Positions 19,496 to 28,238 of a stretch of DNA of 28,549 nucleotides are shown in pieces. Below the pieces are notes generated by a model. The model was not told where the DNA came from. It searched no databases and saw only the letters and a program-made list of their open reading frames with translations. Position 1 is the first letter of the stretch. Every line of letters starts with the position of its first letter. Source of the DNA: Cylindrotheca closterium (Eukaryota > Bacillariophyta > Bacillariophyceae > Bacillariales > Bacillariaceae); NCBI GenBank assembly GCA_933822405.4, contig CAKOGP040001369.1, forward strand, positions 1 to 28,549, written 5' to 3'. Made by a program: the position numbers and the translations under genes.

Positions 19496-20540
19496 CTGGC
19501 CTCAAACGGTACGACCCGGGCGTCCATATTGGGAAATCTGGCAGAGAACACTGTCCCGCGCGCTCTTGCCTTCACATGGTCAGCACCACCCTCTGCTCCA
19601 ACCCCTGGGACATTGGCACGACCACTTCGAGTCTTGGAACTGGCTCTGGTCGCCGACTGTTGGGTTGTTTCATCGGGAGGGGGCTGCATGGGCCCATCTT
19701 GCTCTTGTAGGTTCCTCTACAACTTCTCGGCGCTATGCTCCATCTGGCAGTCACAGTGGGACGGATAGCCTACAACGACCAAGTTCTTGGTGGACTTGCC
19801 CTTTGCCTTCTGACGTCCTGCGTGCCACAGTGAGGCCCCTCTCCGGTAGCGACTGGGTGCTCCTCACTGGTACAGGTCTCCCAACCTTGCCTCCCTCTGA
19901 CCCTACCCCCTCCATCCTCAACGCCTGGCAAACCTCTGCCGACCTCTGCACAGACTACTATGGGTGGGTCCCTGATGAGATTGAGGTACATGGTGATGAG
20001 GCTGCCTTGGCCGATGCCCTGATCCAGGGCCGCCTCAGAATCATCAGCGATGGGTCATACAAAAATGACCTGGCAACTGCTGCTGTTCAGCTCCTTCCCA
20101 AAGGGGGAACTGCTTGCATTGTCATCCGTTGTCAAACTCCAGGCCTACCTCAGGATCAGAGTGCCTATCGTAGCGAGTTGATTGGCCTTCTGGCTGGGAT
20201 TATGGCGGTCGACTGGCTCCTCCAACAATGGTTCCCAGCCCTTAGCCAGCGGCCGGGTGTCAAGATCGCCTGCGACGGCCTTTCGGCCATTGAAATGGCC
20301 TTTGAAGATCGACCCCTTTCACCCACTGATGCACAATTTGACCTGATCTCTTCCATCCGGGAAGCTATATCTCGGTCTCCGGTGTCTTGGTCTCCACGGC
20401 ATGTCTATGGACATCTGCACAAGTCCAACTTATTTGATGAACTCACTTGGTGGGAAAAGAAAAACCTGGAGGTAGATGGCATGGCAGTGGATTTCCGCAA
20501 GGAACTAGAGGCCGCCCACCAACTTATCCCCCCAATCCTC
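19440..20540 (+). pseudogene. LINE ORF2 RNase H
   Basis: A 385-codon open frame overlapping the end of the RT frame. Its first half (WNGFRDDTYWTPHNW, WEIWQRTLSRALL) links RT to RNase H. The RNase H domain follows: LRIISDGSYKNDLATAAV (first Asp), SAYRSELIGLLAGIMAV (Glu), VKIACDGLSAIEMAFED (second Asp), SPRHVYGHLHKSN and LEVDGMAVDFRKEL (last Asp). All four acidic residues of the fold appear kept. It degrades RNA of the RNA-DNA hybrid. RNase H after RT is found in only some LINE clades. The end of the domain matches the truncated copy at 13179-13373. The frame shifts near 20560. Confidence 0.85.
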
Positions 20541-21545
20541 GGTTCTTCACGGAACTGGCAGCTCTTTTTGTGGCTGACACAAAGCAGTCTTGGCTGAGTG
20601 ACCACTTCATTCAGGAGTGCGTGACACTCCCCGCCTGCGGCAACACTGGAGGAACCGTAATGTGATCTCTGAGGAGTCTGAAAACCTTATTGACTGGGAG
20701 ACACTGGGTCGCGCTATGCGGTCACTACCTGCCGGACTCCAGCGCTGGATTACAAAACATTGGGTGGGAATGTGCGGCACAGGGAAGTTCAAAGTGTATT
20801 GGGGCCTTGAATCGTCCGCTGCGTGCCCTCGGTGCGGTGAGTTTGAAGATCACTTGCATGTTCCCCGTTGCCCAGCAGCCTCGGCTAGGGACGAATGGGA
20901 CCGGAGGGTGACCGCGCTCTCGCTCTGGATGGATATACATCTTACCTCCCCCGCCATCAAACATGCGATACTCCTTCTGCTTCAGGGTGTTTGCGACTCA
21001 TCACGTCCCCCCTCTTGTTTGATCTCTCGGACCATTCGCCGGGCCTTTCTGGCACAGGAAGCTATTGGGTGTCAGGGACTTTTGGAAGGCAGACTAGCCT
21101 CCTTGTGGCTGTCTCTGCAACAAAACTATTTTGACGAGATTCACAGTCGTCAGTCGGTTTCTTGGTGGGTTTCCCGTCTCTCCCAGCAACTCATCTCCAT
21201 TGGTTCTAGCCGTTCAACATTCAGATGACAATGTTCAGCTCTGTGAACGTCACTGTGTTGTCAACGAGGGGATTCACTCTCAGTTTGATATGGGTTCAGC
21301 TGATTTACCTCCGGATATTAGACGCATGCTGATATGCCGTCACAGCGTCCTCCGTAAGTCACTGGTGGACAAGGAAGAATGGCTGAAGCTACTTTGACAG
21401 GAGCGCAAGGACTATTGTCGCTCTCTGCGGGCTCAACGCCGTAGCCTCCGGACTATCTTCTCTGCTCCCCCCTCCTGAACGCTTCCCAACGTTTGTGGGA
21501 CAATAAGCGCCCCGAATTCACCCCGCCTTGCTGCGGGAAAAGTCA
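20541..21545 (+). pseudogene. LINE ORF2 C-terminal Cys/His module
   Basis: Spread over three frames by shifts near 20560, 20635 and 21190. It reads RFFTELAALFVADTKQSWL, WITKHWVGMCGTGKFK, CPRCGEFEDHLHVPRC (CX2C...H...C cluster), AIKHAILLLLQGVCD, GLLEGRLASLWL and, later, KSLVDKEEWLKLL. The final residues RPEFTPPCCG at about 21511-21540 match the end of the copy at 12189, so ORF2 ended there. Both copies share about the same 330-residue module, so it is a fixed part of the family. A nucleic-acid-binding role is inferred from the Cys/His spacing. Confidence 0.75.
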
Positions 21546-21721
21546 TTCTTAACAACATGACTTGAGCAACTTCTGTTTAGGTACAGATGCCTCCCATGGT
21601 TCAAACTTGTTGTTGACTCACCGCTCCACAGTACTTGACCTTTACAGCCGAATATTTCACCGGCAATTGAATACCCATAGAGTAGCATCCTAACGATTAA
21701 TGTCTCAGTTATTATTATACA
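21546..21721 (+). other. LINE 3' untranslated region and TTA tail
   Basis: This aligns with 12012-12188 on the other strand through GACTTGAGCAACTTCTGT, the GTTGTTGACTC block and TTGACCTTTACAGCC, ending CAGTTATTATTAT. Conservation of the last about 150 bp suggests that it is the part recognised by the element's RT. The tail is a short TTA repeat rather than poly(A), as seen in I-type LINEs with TAA-like repeats. Confidence 0.75.
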
Positions 21722-21744
21722 ACAGTGGCCCAATGTGACGCTTT
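21722..21744 (+). repeat. Target-site duplication, right copy
   Basis: Right partner of 14075-14097. It directly follows the TTA tail, and the older RT homology resumes from here in frame (TVAQCDAFFRHIPL). Confidence 0.75.
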
Positions 21745-22487
21745 CTTCCGCCACATACCCTTGATAACTGGGTTCGTCCCTGACAACTGGCGGCATCTGA
21801 TGAGTTTTGCCATTGAAAAGTAGCCAGGAGACTTTCGGCTGACAAAAATGCGTACGATTCAACTCATGAATTCTGAATCCCAAGCGAACTACAAGAAATT
21901 GGGCCGTCTGGATCATCATCTGTTGGCCAATGGACAGTGCGGGTCTCGAAAGCACCATCAAGCAATTGATCTTGCCCTGTCTAAACGCCTGGTGTGGGAC
22001 CTGCTGATTCTCCAGCGTCGCTCCGCGGTGTGGATTTAAAATGACGCAAAGTCTTCTTTTGATTGGGTCGTTTATTGGGTTGTGGTGATAGCTATGATGC
22101 GTCTGGCGATTACTTGGAATGCGTTGCGTATGATGTTTGACACTCTAGCAACGTCCACGCACCAAGTGCGGACGGGCTTTGGTGACTCTGAAGAGAGCTT
22201 TCATCCCCTTCCGTTGTACCATTTCAGGGTTACGGTCAGGGCAACGGAGCGGGTTAGCTCCATCGTCATCCAGATGATGACTGCAATGGGCTTTGGCGTT
22301 GAATGCCTCACAGCAATTGATTTTCAACTGATCACCACTCAGTGCTTTTGCTTTGTTGACGACACAGATGTGATAAAAGCGGGCAAGTCTGTGGAATAAT
22401 CTGGCAAGGATATATGCCACTCCGTCCAACAAGCGGCTTCCACGTGGGCTGGGAGCATTAGTGCTACAGGAGGGGCAATTAACTACA
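21722..22487 (+). pseudogene. Older LINE RT fragment, right half
   Basis: This continues the RT fragment at 13755-14097 after the nested insertion. It shows GFVPDNWRHLMSFAIEK, then TAG where the full copy has Lys, MRTIQLMNSESQANYKK, GQCGSRKHHQAIDLALSKRL, a TAA before NDAKSSFDW (motif A) and CFCFVDDTDVIKAGKS with the intact catalytic aspartate pair at 22352-22363. It ends at GGAIN (about 22487), where Gag sequence begins. Neither end of this older LINE is present, so it was already a fragment or was cut by later events. Confidence 0.85.
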
Positions 22488-22490
22488 ACT

Positions 22491-22899
22491 GATTGTAGGG
22501 CTGCTTTCTTTGCATTGAAGGCATTTTATGAAGGTGAAGGCATTTTTGCTCATGACGTTATGACGGCTGAGAACATCATTGCAACACTTTTCTATGCAGG
22601 AAAAAAACGTCCTGCTATGTACTAAACAGAAATTTGAACAAATATTGAACAATGCTTATGCAAACATACATCACAAATATGGAAGCGTAATGTATACTGA
22701 CGTTGTGAAGCTACAATCTCTCCAACAAAGAATCAAAGCTGACTTCTTATCACAGACAAAGGCGGTAACTGAAGTTAACATGCATGCTATTCCCATGACC
22801 ATGTTGTATGATCAAGTCATGAGAATGTACTGTTCCAAGGTGTCTGAAAAGTTCCCTCCAGCTTCTGTACATCGGAAAAGAAAATCAGCTAATATTTAA
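22491..22899 (+). pseudogene. Gag fragment (diatom copia type)
   Basis: The start reads RAAFFALKAFYEGEG, then AENIIATLFYAGKKRPAMY. After a frame change in the A-run near 22600 it continues as KQKFEQILNNAYANI, KLQSLQQRIKADFLSQTKAV, AIPMTMLYDQVMRMYCSKV and EKFPPASVHRKRKSANI before TAA at 22897-22899. The pattern (AAF..LKA.YEG, AENIIAT.FY.G.KKP, KF...LN.A, IKADFL..TKA, PMTM.Y) fits the middle-to-end of a Gag family I associate with diatom copia-like elements, by memory. It may be the continuation of the Gag type at 6400. The stop and the repeat arm that follows also occur, inverted, at 11.4-12.0 kb. Confidence 0.5.
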
Positions 22900-23567
22900 G
22901 GGACCATGCCCCAAAATCAGCAGGGCGTGTCTTTTTTGGGCTTGGATTGCCTCCCCTAGAATTGATGAAGGTGATATTTTCAGAGAGCCCATGTGATTAT
23001 GAAGCATTCTGTGATTTGTCACTTTGTTTGTCACTTCCAACCTCTGACATTCAACTTAACCATGTCCTACTTTCAGAGAACCCTTCTTATTAGGAACCTT
23101 CCCCTTTGTTTGTCGTTGTGTTTGTCACTTGTGACCTTTAAAACCCAAATTTACCATGCCATATTTTATCACCTCCTGATGATAAGCCATTGGTGTATGC
23201 TTTCTATTGCAACCTACTGCCACTAAATTCAATAATATTGTTGATTTTCAGTATCCTGTAATGTCTTTATGGGCAGCCTCAGCCCCTACAAATGTTTGTC
23301 TGACACTCAAATGCTTGGGCTGCACCAGTGGGACCATCATCTCCAGTTATCTAATAACCATATAAAACAGTCTCAGAGCAAGAAAATCCGAAGGACTGGA
23401 ATCGATTTCCTAGCTTTCTTTGAGCAGCTTCAGTGGCCGCTATGATAGCAAACACCCACTTAACAATACACAAACCACTTCTTTGGATCCTGATGGATAA
23501 AGCTCTACATGAGTTGCCTGTAGATTCTATTTAGATCTAGATCTAGATCCAGAAATTAGGTGACAGC
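22862..23567 (+). repeat. Right arm of large inverted pair
   Basis: Plus-strand partner of 11430-11965. It begins in the last codons of the Gag fragment and ends at TTAGGTGACAGC, where the LTR at 23568 starts. About 185 bp at 22965-23150, with two TTTGTTTGTC words, is missing from the left arm. No coding potential beyond the Gag end. It could be the non-coding 3' part of a Gag-only, non-autonomous element, but no terminal repeats were found to prove it. Confidence 0.75.
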
Positions 23568-24164
23568 TGTTGGGATATGACGAAATATGAGTTTTTACGT
23601 TCCAAAATGAAACTATTCAAGTACGAGGTTTTCGACACGTGCGATCGGAATTTGATCGTGCAAGATGTTGGGATTCGACGCAAGTATGCCGGACGCAAGT
23701 CTGTCGGACAATCTGTATCCACACAAACAGGAAAAGATCCTGTACAAGTGGAATATTGATGTTGTGTACAATGCAGTAGGGAATAATGCAAGATATCCCA
23801 AAGTACTGCATTCAACACAGAATTCTCGTTTCCAAGGGAAAATCGTTGAACTCACTTTTGTGATTGAATCATCAATTCAAGCCAAACATTAATCAAATAG
23901 GAACAATTTCACTCAAAGTATACCTAGACACAGGAGAACTATTGTCGTGAAAGTGTTGTACAATCGATTACGAATTATGTGCTTGAATCATCAATTCAAG
24001 CCAAACATTAATCAAATAGGAACAATTTCACTCAAAGTATACCTAGACACAGGAGAACTATTGTCGTGAAAGTGTTGTACAATCGATTACAAATTTAGAT
24101 TGCAGAGAGTTTGTTCTGAGCGCTAAAGGCACTCACGATGGAGCACATTTTGCTTTATTCTAAA
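23568..24164 (+). repeat. Solitary copia LTR
   Basis: This begins TGTTGGGATATGACG at 23568 and ends TTTATTCTAA near 24164, and matches the LTR at 2329-2833 in opposite orientation. No Gag or Pol follows, so it is a solo LTR, usually the product of recombination between two LTRs, or a truncated end. It carries an internal tandem duplication (23864-23992 repeated from 23993). I did not find a clear 5-bp duplication at its edges. Confidence 0.8.
23864..24090 (+). repeat. 129-bp tandem duplication inside LTR
   Basis: The unit beginning TTGAATCATCAATTCAAGCC at 23864 starts again at 23993. The copies are near identical through CTATTGTCGTGAAAGTG to GATTAC. The second copy then runs into normal LTR sequence. 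The LTR at 2329-2833 has the unit once. Confidence 0.9.
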
Positions 24165-25034
24165 AGGAAACGGTTAAATGATGAACATACATTGTTGAGC
24201 TAGAATTTGATAACCCCGTGCTGCAGGGGTGCAAAAATTATTCCCGTGTCCTATCCGAAATGGGTTTCACACCAATCCGAGGGGTATCCCAGTGACCAGT
24301 GTGTCACAACTTCGAATTTTTTGTTGCTACAGTAGGTATTCCAACGTAGACCGCAGGCACACTGTTCGATCTCTTTGACTACATTGTGTTACAGCGGGAC
24401 AAAGGCGGAACGGCCTTCGACCGTCAAAAGTTGTTGTCGATGCGCCAAGGCAATGATGCCTAGTTTATTGACTGATATTGAATTCACCCACTTGTGTTGT
24501 GGTAATTCAATTTTTCTTACTCGATCAGTTCGACCCGCTTCACACAACAACCCACCAGCTACACACCAAGACAAAAATACTACGAACACACACACGGAGG
24601 ACGGCAGTAGGCTATTTTACCGGGTGGTTTCTCGGTACTACACAATTTGTCAAATCTGCGGTCAAACTTGTTTGGTCCGTCCTTCACACGAATTCTGGTA
24701 GTCTACGAAAGCTCTGCTGAAGTCCTCTAGCGACAAGTTAGGTATCTTGGCAGGCGCACAAAGGATAGTGCTACCTCCAAAGGCTCTGAGAAGTTCCTGT
24801 TGTTATGGCGGTTCGCACATCATCATCTTTCACAAAACCTCTCTATAGATAGTCAAAAAGTTCAGACTACAGCATCTCGTCCTTCCCGTGCTGTTGAGAG
24901 AACGAAAACAACGCAACCAAATGATCATGGCTGTGCTTGGGCATTGCCGCTTTGAATATAAAAATTGCAAGTACAAGGTTCCAACATTGTGGAATTGCGA
25001 CATTCAAATTTGTTCCGAGAGTTGAGAATGCGGT
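24165..25034 (+). other. Intergenic interval
   Basis: No supported gene. Open frames at 24375-24701 (plus) and 24389-24595 (minus) overlap each other and look like chance. It lies between the solo LTR and the 3' end of the minus-strand gene at 25035, so it should hold that gene's 3' untranslated region and polyadenylation site. Confidence 0.5.
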
Positions 25035-26258
25035 CTACGAGTTTGCCCCCCGTCTACTTCTTCTTCGTCTTTGCGAGTCTACCTTCTTCGACTCATCCTT
25101 CTTCACGAGAGCTGTCGTGGAACCCTTTCTAGAATGAGGATCACTTGTTTTTTCACTGTCAATATCTTTTGGTAGCACCAATTCACTGTTCCCATCAGAA
25201 TAGTCTTCGTTCATCTTTGCTGCCACATTACTCTGGGCGTTTTTGAGCTCTACAGTTTTTGACCTTCTAGCAGGTGGAATTTTATGACCGTGCTCGTCTG
25301 TATCGTTTCGTTTCCTTTTCGTGTCAATTGACTCCACGTTTACTTTGGTAGTTCGCGATGGATTACTATTCACATCATTCAAATGAATGGTATTTTGCGA
25401 ATGCTTGCGATCAGAGGAATTCAAATCGCCATCGGAGGCATCTATCATAGGCTTCTTGGCACTTGCTGTATGCACGATATCAAGGCTTCGCTTGTGCATT
25501 TCCTCCTTCGACACACTACTTTCAGAGAACCACCGTACATCGCCAGGTACTTTTCGAATACTTTGATGCAAACCTCGCGTGAGTCCACTGTCACCACTGA
25601 CTACATCCTTCGTATCTACAAACCCTTCCAAGCCTCCTTTGCATATGTTTCTGTGAGGCATGGTGTCCTCATAGTCTATTCAACAAAGAACTCACAGTCA
25701 GCGCGGTACGCAGGTATACTTCCAACAGTAACTAACGGGTACGTACACAGCTCTTCTCCTCGATATATCTGTTTCTGTAAATTCGATACCGCAGCTGCCG
25801 TTTTGCGAAGACGATTTTCAATTTCTCCAATGGAAAAAAGTCTATCTGCTTGACTACCACAACTCGCTTTCAATGATTGCGAGTTAGTATCTCCTGCGAT
25901 GCTGGAAGCTGATGATACATCTGCACCTTGATTTCGCTTCCTCCATTTCTTCAATAGGAACAAAGGTAATTTTTCACCCGATGGTCTGTGCCTATAGTCC
26001 ATTTTCTAACCCTGATGTTGTCTTCCAAGCTGTCTACAAGTGGAAGAAGTCGAACATTAGCTTGAGTCGCACCATCATTGTATCTGGTATAAAGTTGAAA
26101 GTACTTACATAGATGCTGGTGTCAGTGGTGACTGTAGTGACCAGCTGAAACATATCGTCCGATATACGGTAACGTCTGTACGTCCCATCACCATGTAAAC
26201 ATAGATAGAAGCACAGGATATCGTTTGATGCTTCATAGCACAATTTTTTAAATATCAT
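25035..26258 (-). CDS. Hypothetical basic protein, three-exon model, 344 aa
   Basis: Minus-strand join: exon 1 26258-26109 (ATG...TTDTSIY), intron 26108-26006 (103 nt, GTAAGT...GGTTAG), exon 2 26005-25737, intron 25736-25651 (86 nt, GTTAGT...CTCACAG), exon 3 25650-25035 to TGA. The joins are in phase and give 345 codons with the stop, no internal stop. A stronger-looking acceptor (TTCTTCCACTTGTAG, at 26034) would break the frame. Exon 1 has YLCLHGDGTYRRYRISDD; exon 2 has LPLFLLKKWRKRNQG and a likely helix (FSIGEIENRLRKTAAAVSNL); exon 3 is hydrophilic, S/K/D-rich, and ends ESKKVDSQRRRRSRRGANS, a likely nuclear localisation signal. I recognise no family. More 5' exons are possible, though a TGA lies just upstream in frame. 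This is the most gene-like locus in the window. Confidence 0.5.
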
Positions 26259-26310
26259 GGCATATTTCACTCCAAGAACACATCAAGGACACGCAAAGAG
26301 AGAAAAGAGG

Positions 26311-26342
26311 GAATGCCCCAGCCAGCTGGGGGGCATGCATTC
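26311..26342 (+). repeat. Imperfect GC-rich hairpin
   Basis: GAATGC at 26311-26316 pairs with GCATTC at 26337-26342, and ATGCCCC pairs with GGGGCAT inside a G run. It could form a stem of about 10-12 bp around CAGCCAGCTG. Confidence 0.6.
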
Positions 26343-26420
26343 TCTGGAGGAAACACGATGTGTCAGCTACTGTGAATCGTGGTGATTGGACCATGGGGCA
26401 TATCTTCGACGCCCAGCACT

Positions 26421-26464
26421 GCCTAGTACTAGGCTAGCTAGTACTACTCTATAGTAGTAGTACT
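26421..26464 (+). repeat. Two adjacent palindromes
   Basis: 26421-26434 is the perfect 14-bp palindrome GCCTAGTACTAGGC. 26440-26448 (AGTACTACT) is complementary to 26456-26464 with a 7-base loop. The whole stretch is made of CTAG/GTAC words. Confidence 0.8.
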
Positions 26465-26999
26465 TCAAGAAGAAGTGTTACCTTCCCAAAAGAGGTGATC
26501 AGTCTTGCAAGGGGGTCTACATCGTGCATCCTCTAACTCTTGCCCCGACAATGAGACGAAATTGAAAATACTCCAACCATTTTGGTCAAGGAGGAGATGA
26601 AGTAACAATTCCCTGTCATATCTTGGGGGGAAGACCTTAAAAAGTTTAGTAGAAATGATTGTTATATTTTTCTATACTTCGTTGTTTGGATGTGAGGTAC
26701 TAGTGCATGTGCCCTTCTCAATTAATTGACACGTAGTATTCCAATAGATACCAAAATGGCCGCCGACCCGATACTTAGGAGAGAATATGTCTGGTTGATT
26801 CTAGGGGAAGAAGTGCCAAGAAAAAAAACATACAAATAAACGATTCACAGTCAACTAATATCTTATATTATACTGGGGTGTTATATTATACTATGGAGAC
26901 CTTCGGCTATGAAGTCATGCGTTCTAGGAGCGAAACTTGAACAACGGTATCGCCACTCCACCACATCCCTGCTTTTCGTCGTGACAGAAGCCGCCACTA

Positions 27000-27926
27000 G
27001 TGTTCTGGGCTCAATCCAATTTTGGATTTAAACCAGAAGTTTTTTGTATCTCTGCTGGACCCAATGGTTCGCTGCAAAAGGCAAGGTTGCAAACAGACTG
27101 TCATCGGTTTGACAACGATATCGGCCATCTGGCAGTGATCTTCTCAGCAGAGAACACAGACATCCAAGCAAAACAACGACCGGTATCAAATCAAAGCATC
27201 GATAGCCTCATGGACCAGCCATCACAGAACAGTGTTGATTGTTGAGTCAGGGGATGAAGAAGTGTTGTCGAAACTGGAGATGAAGAAGGAATGCCATACA
27301 GCATGTTCTTCGCAAAAGAGAGCCAAAATAATGCTCCTGACGGTCCTTTGTCGTCATCATGGACATGGTAATATCAACAAGAACTCAACAGACGCCAACA
27401 CAAAGAGGATCAAGTAGCAAGTTATCGTGTCCCCAATAATGTGGTGGACACTCAAAGCATCGATAGCCTTATGGACCAGCCATCATAGAACAGTGTTGAT
27501 TGTTGAGTCAGGGGATGAAGAAGTGTTGTCGAAACTGGAGATGAAGAAGGAATGCCATACAGCATGTTCTGCACAAAAGAGAGCCAAAATAATGCTCCTG
27601 ACGGTCCTTTGTCTTCATCATGGCCATGATAATATCAACAAGAACTCAACAGACGCCAACACAAAGAGGATCAAGTAGCAAGTTATCGTGTCCCCAATAA
27701 TGTGGTGGAAATCAAAGCCCATTTTCGTCCACGGCTGATTGATATGTTTGGCAACAAAACAAGAGGATTTCAACCTTGCACAACGCCAGCAAAAGTGGGC
27801 AAATGTGCATGTGCTGAATGCGAAGCCGAGTCTTGTGCAAAAGAAGGACCTGGAGCGCACCGTTGCAAGTTTTGTTGCAAGTTTTGTGGTATCCCCGTCC
27901 ATGCAGCGTGTTCCGTTGATAGATGA
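27000..27926 (+). pseudogene. Broken gene with Cys/His-rich C-terminus
   Basis: The plus strand has a coding-looking frame (27000-27245, FGFKPEVFCISAGPNGS then FDNDIGHLAVIFSAENTD) followed by a 261-bp tandem duplication that breaks it. The frame that leads to the end reads HKEDQVASYRVPNNVVEIKA, HFRPRLIDMFGNKTRGF and then GKCACAECEAESCA and HRCKFCCKFCGIPVHAAC, finishing at TGA 27924-27926. CX2C pairs with a terminal H..C suggest a zinc-binding end; a doubled CKFC may be a small insertion. Terminal zinc modules of this look occur in some DNA-transposon proteins such as piggyBac types, but I cannot show the catalytic part, so no assignment is made. Stops in each repeat unit show that it is not intact. 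Confidence 0.4.
27191..27711 (+). repeat. 261-bp tandem duplication
   Basis: The unit beginning TCAAAGCATCGATAGCC at 27191 starts again at 27452. The two copies differ at roughly eight positions (about 97% identical), and a third start (TCAAAGC) at 27712 leads into unique sequence. 261 is divisible by three, so the duplication kept frame when it arose. Confidence 0.9.
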
Positions 27927-28117
27927 TGGGTTGACAAAAGCGATGCCACCAACCCTTGCCTGGTACAGGTTTTGCAGTGAGCCATTATTGAGAAAATCCA
28001 CAGCGAGGCCAGAGGTATTACATTTACATAAATATCTTGGTTTCTCGTGTCTCGTTTCGTTTCATTTGTTCGTTCCATCGATATTGATGTTTGATGTTTT
28101 CGTACATATTTGAATAT

Positions 28118-28157
28118 ATACCGTGCGGTATCTGAAATTAGACCAGTATTCTGGTCT
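28118..28157 (+). repeat. Two short perfect hairpins
   Basis: 28118-28131 is ATACCGTGCGGTAT (6-bp arms, TG loop). 28140-28157 is AGACCAGTATTCTGGTCT (7-bp arms, TATT loop). They lie just before the longer inverted repeat at 28239. Confidence 0.8.
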
Positions 28158-28238
28158 ACGTTCAAATTAGTACAATTTCTACGTAACAAAATGAGTCCCA
28201 ACTTGAATTCGCTCGTGTATTCGTAACCCGGAGTGCCG

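Larger units (their letters stand above)
14098..21721 (+). mobile_element. Non-LTR retrotransposon (LINE) with endonuclease, RT and RNase H, decayed
   Basis: A 7.6-kb plus-strand element. It begins inside ORF1 (5' truncated), carries ORF1 (to 15574) and ORF2 (15608 to about 21545), and ends with a 3' untranslated region and TTATTATTATA at 21709-21719 in place of poly(A). It is flanked by a 23-bp duplication within an older copy of its own RT. The order AP-endonuclease, RT, RNase H, Cys/His module resembles I-like and other RNase H-bearing LINE clades; the clade is not decided here. At least five frameshifts and several stops show that it is not active. Confidence 0.85.
26259..26999 (+). other. 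Non-coding interval with palindromes
   Basis: No reading frame of note. It is upstream of the minus-strand gene at 25035-26258, so its promoter may lie here. It contains the palindromes at 26311-26342 and 26421-26464, and a 12-13 bp direct repeat around TATTATACT at 26860-26895. Confidence 0.5.

Noticed and set aside
14098..21721. The LINE as an active element
   Set aside because: At least five frameshifts, several stops and the FVDN change in RT; its 5' end is missing.
24375..24701. 108-residue plus-strand frame
   Set aside because: No homology recognised, and it overlaps equally long frames on both strands.
27786..27926. Firm call of a piggyBac transposase
   Set aside because: Only the Cys/His end looks similar; no catalytic aspartates or terminal inverted repeats could be found.
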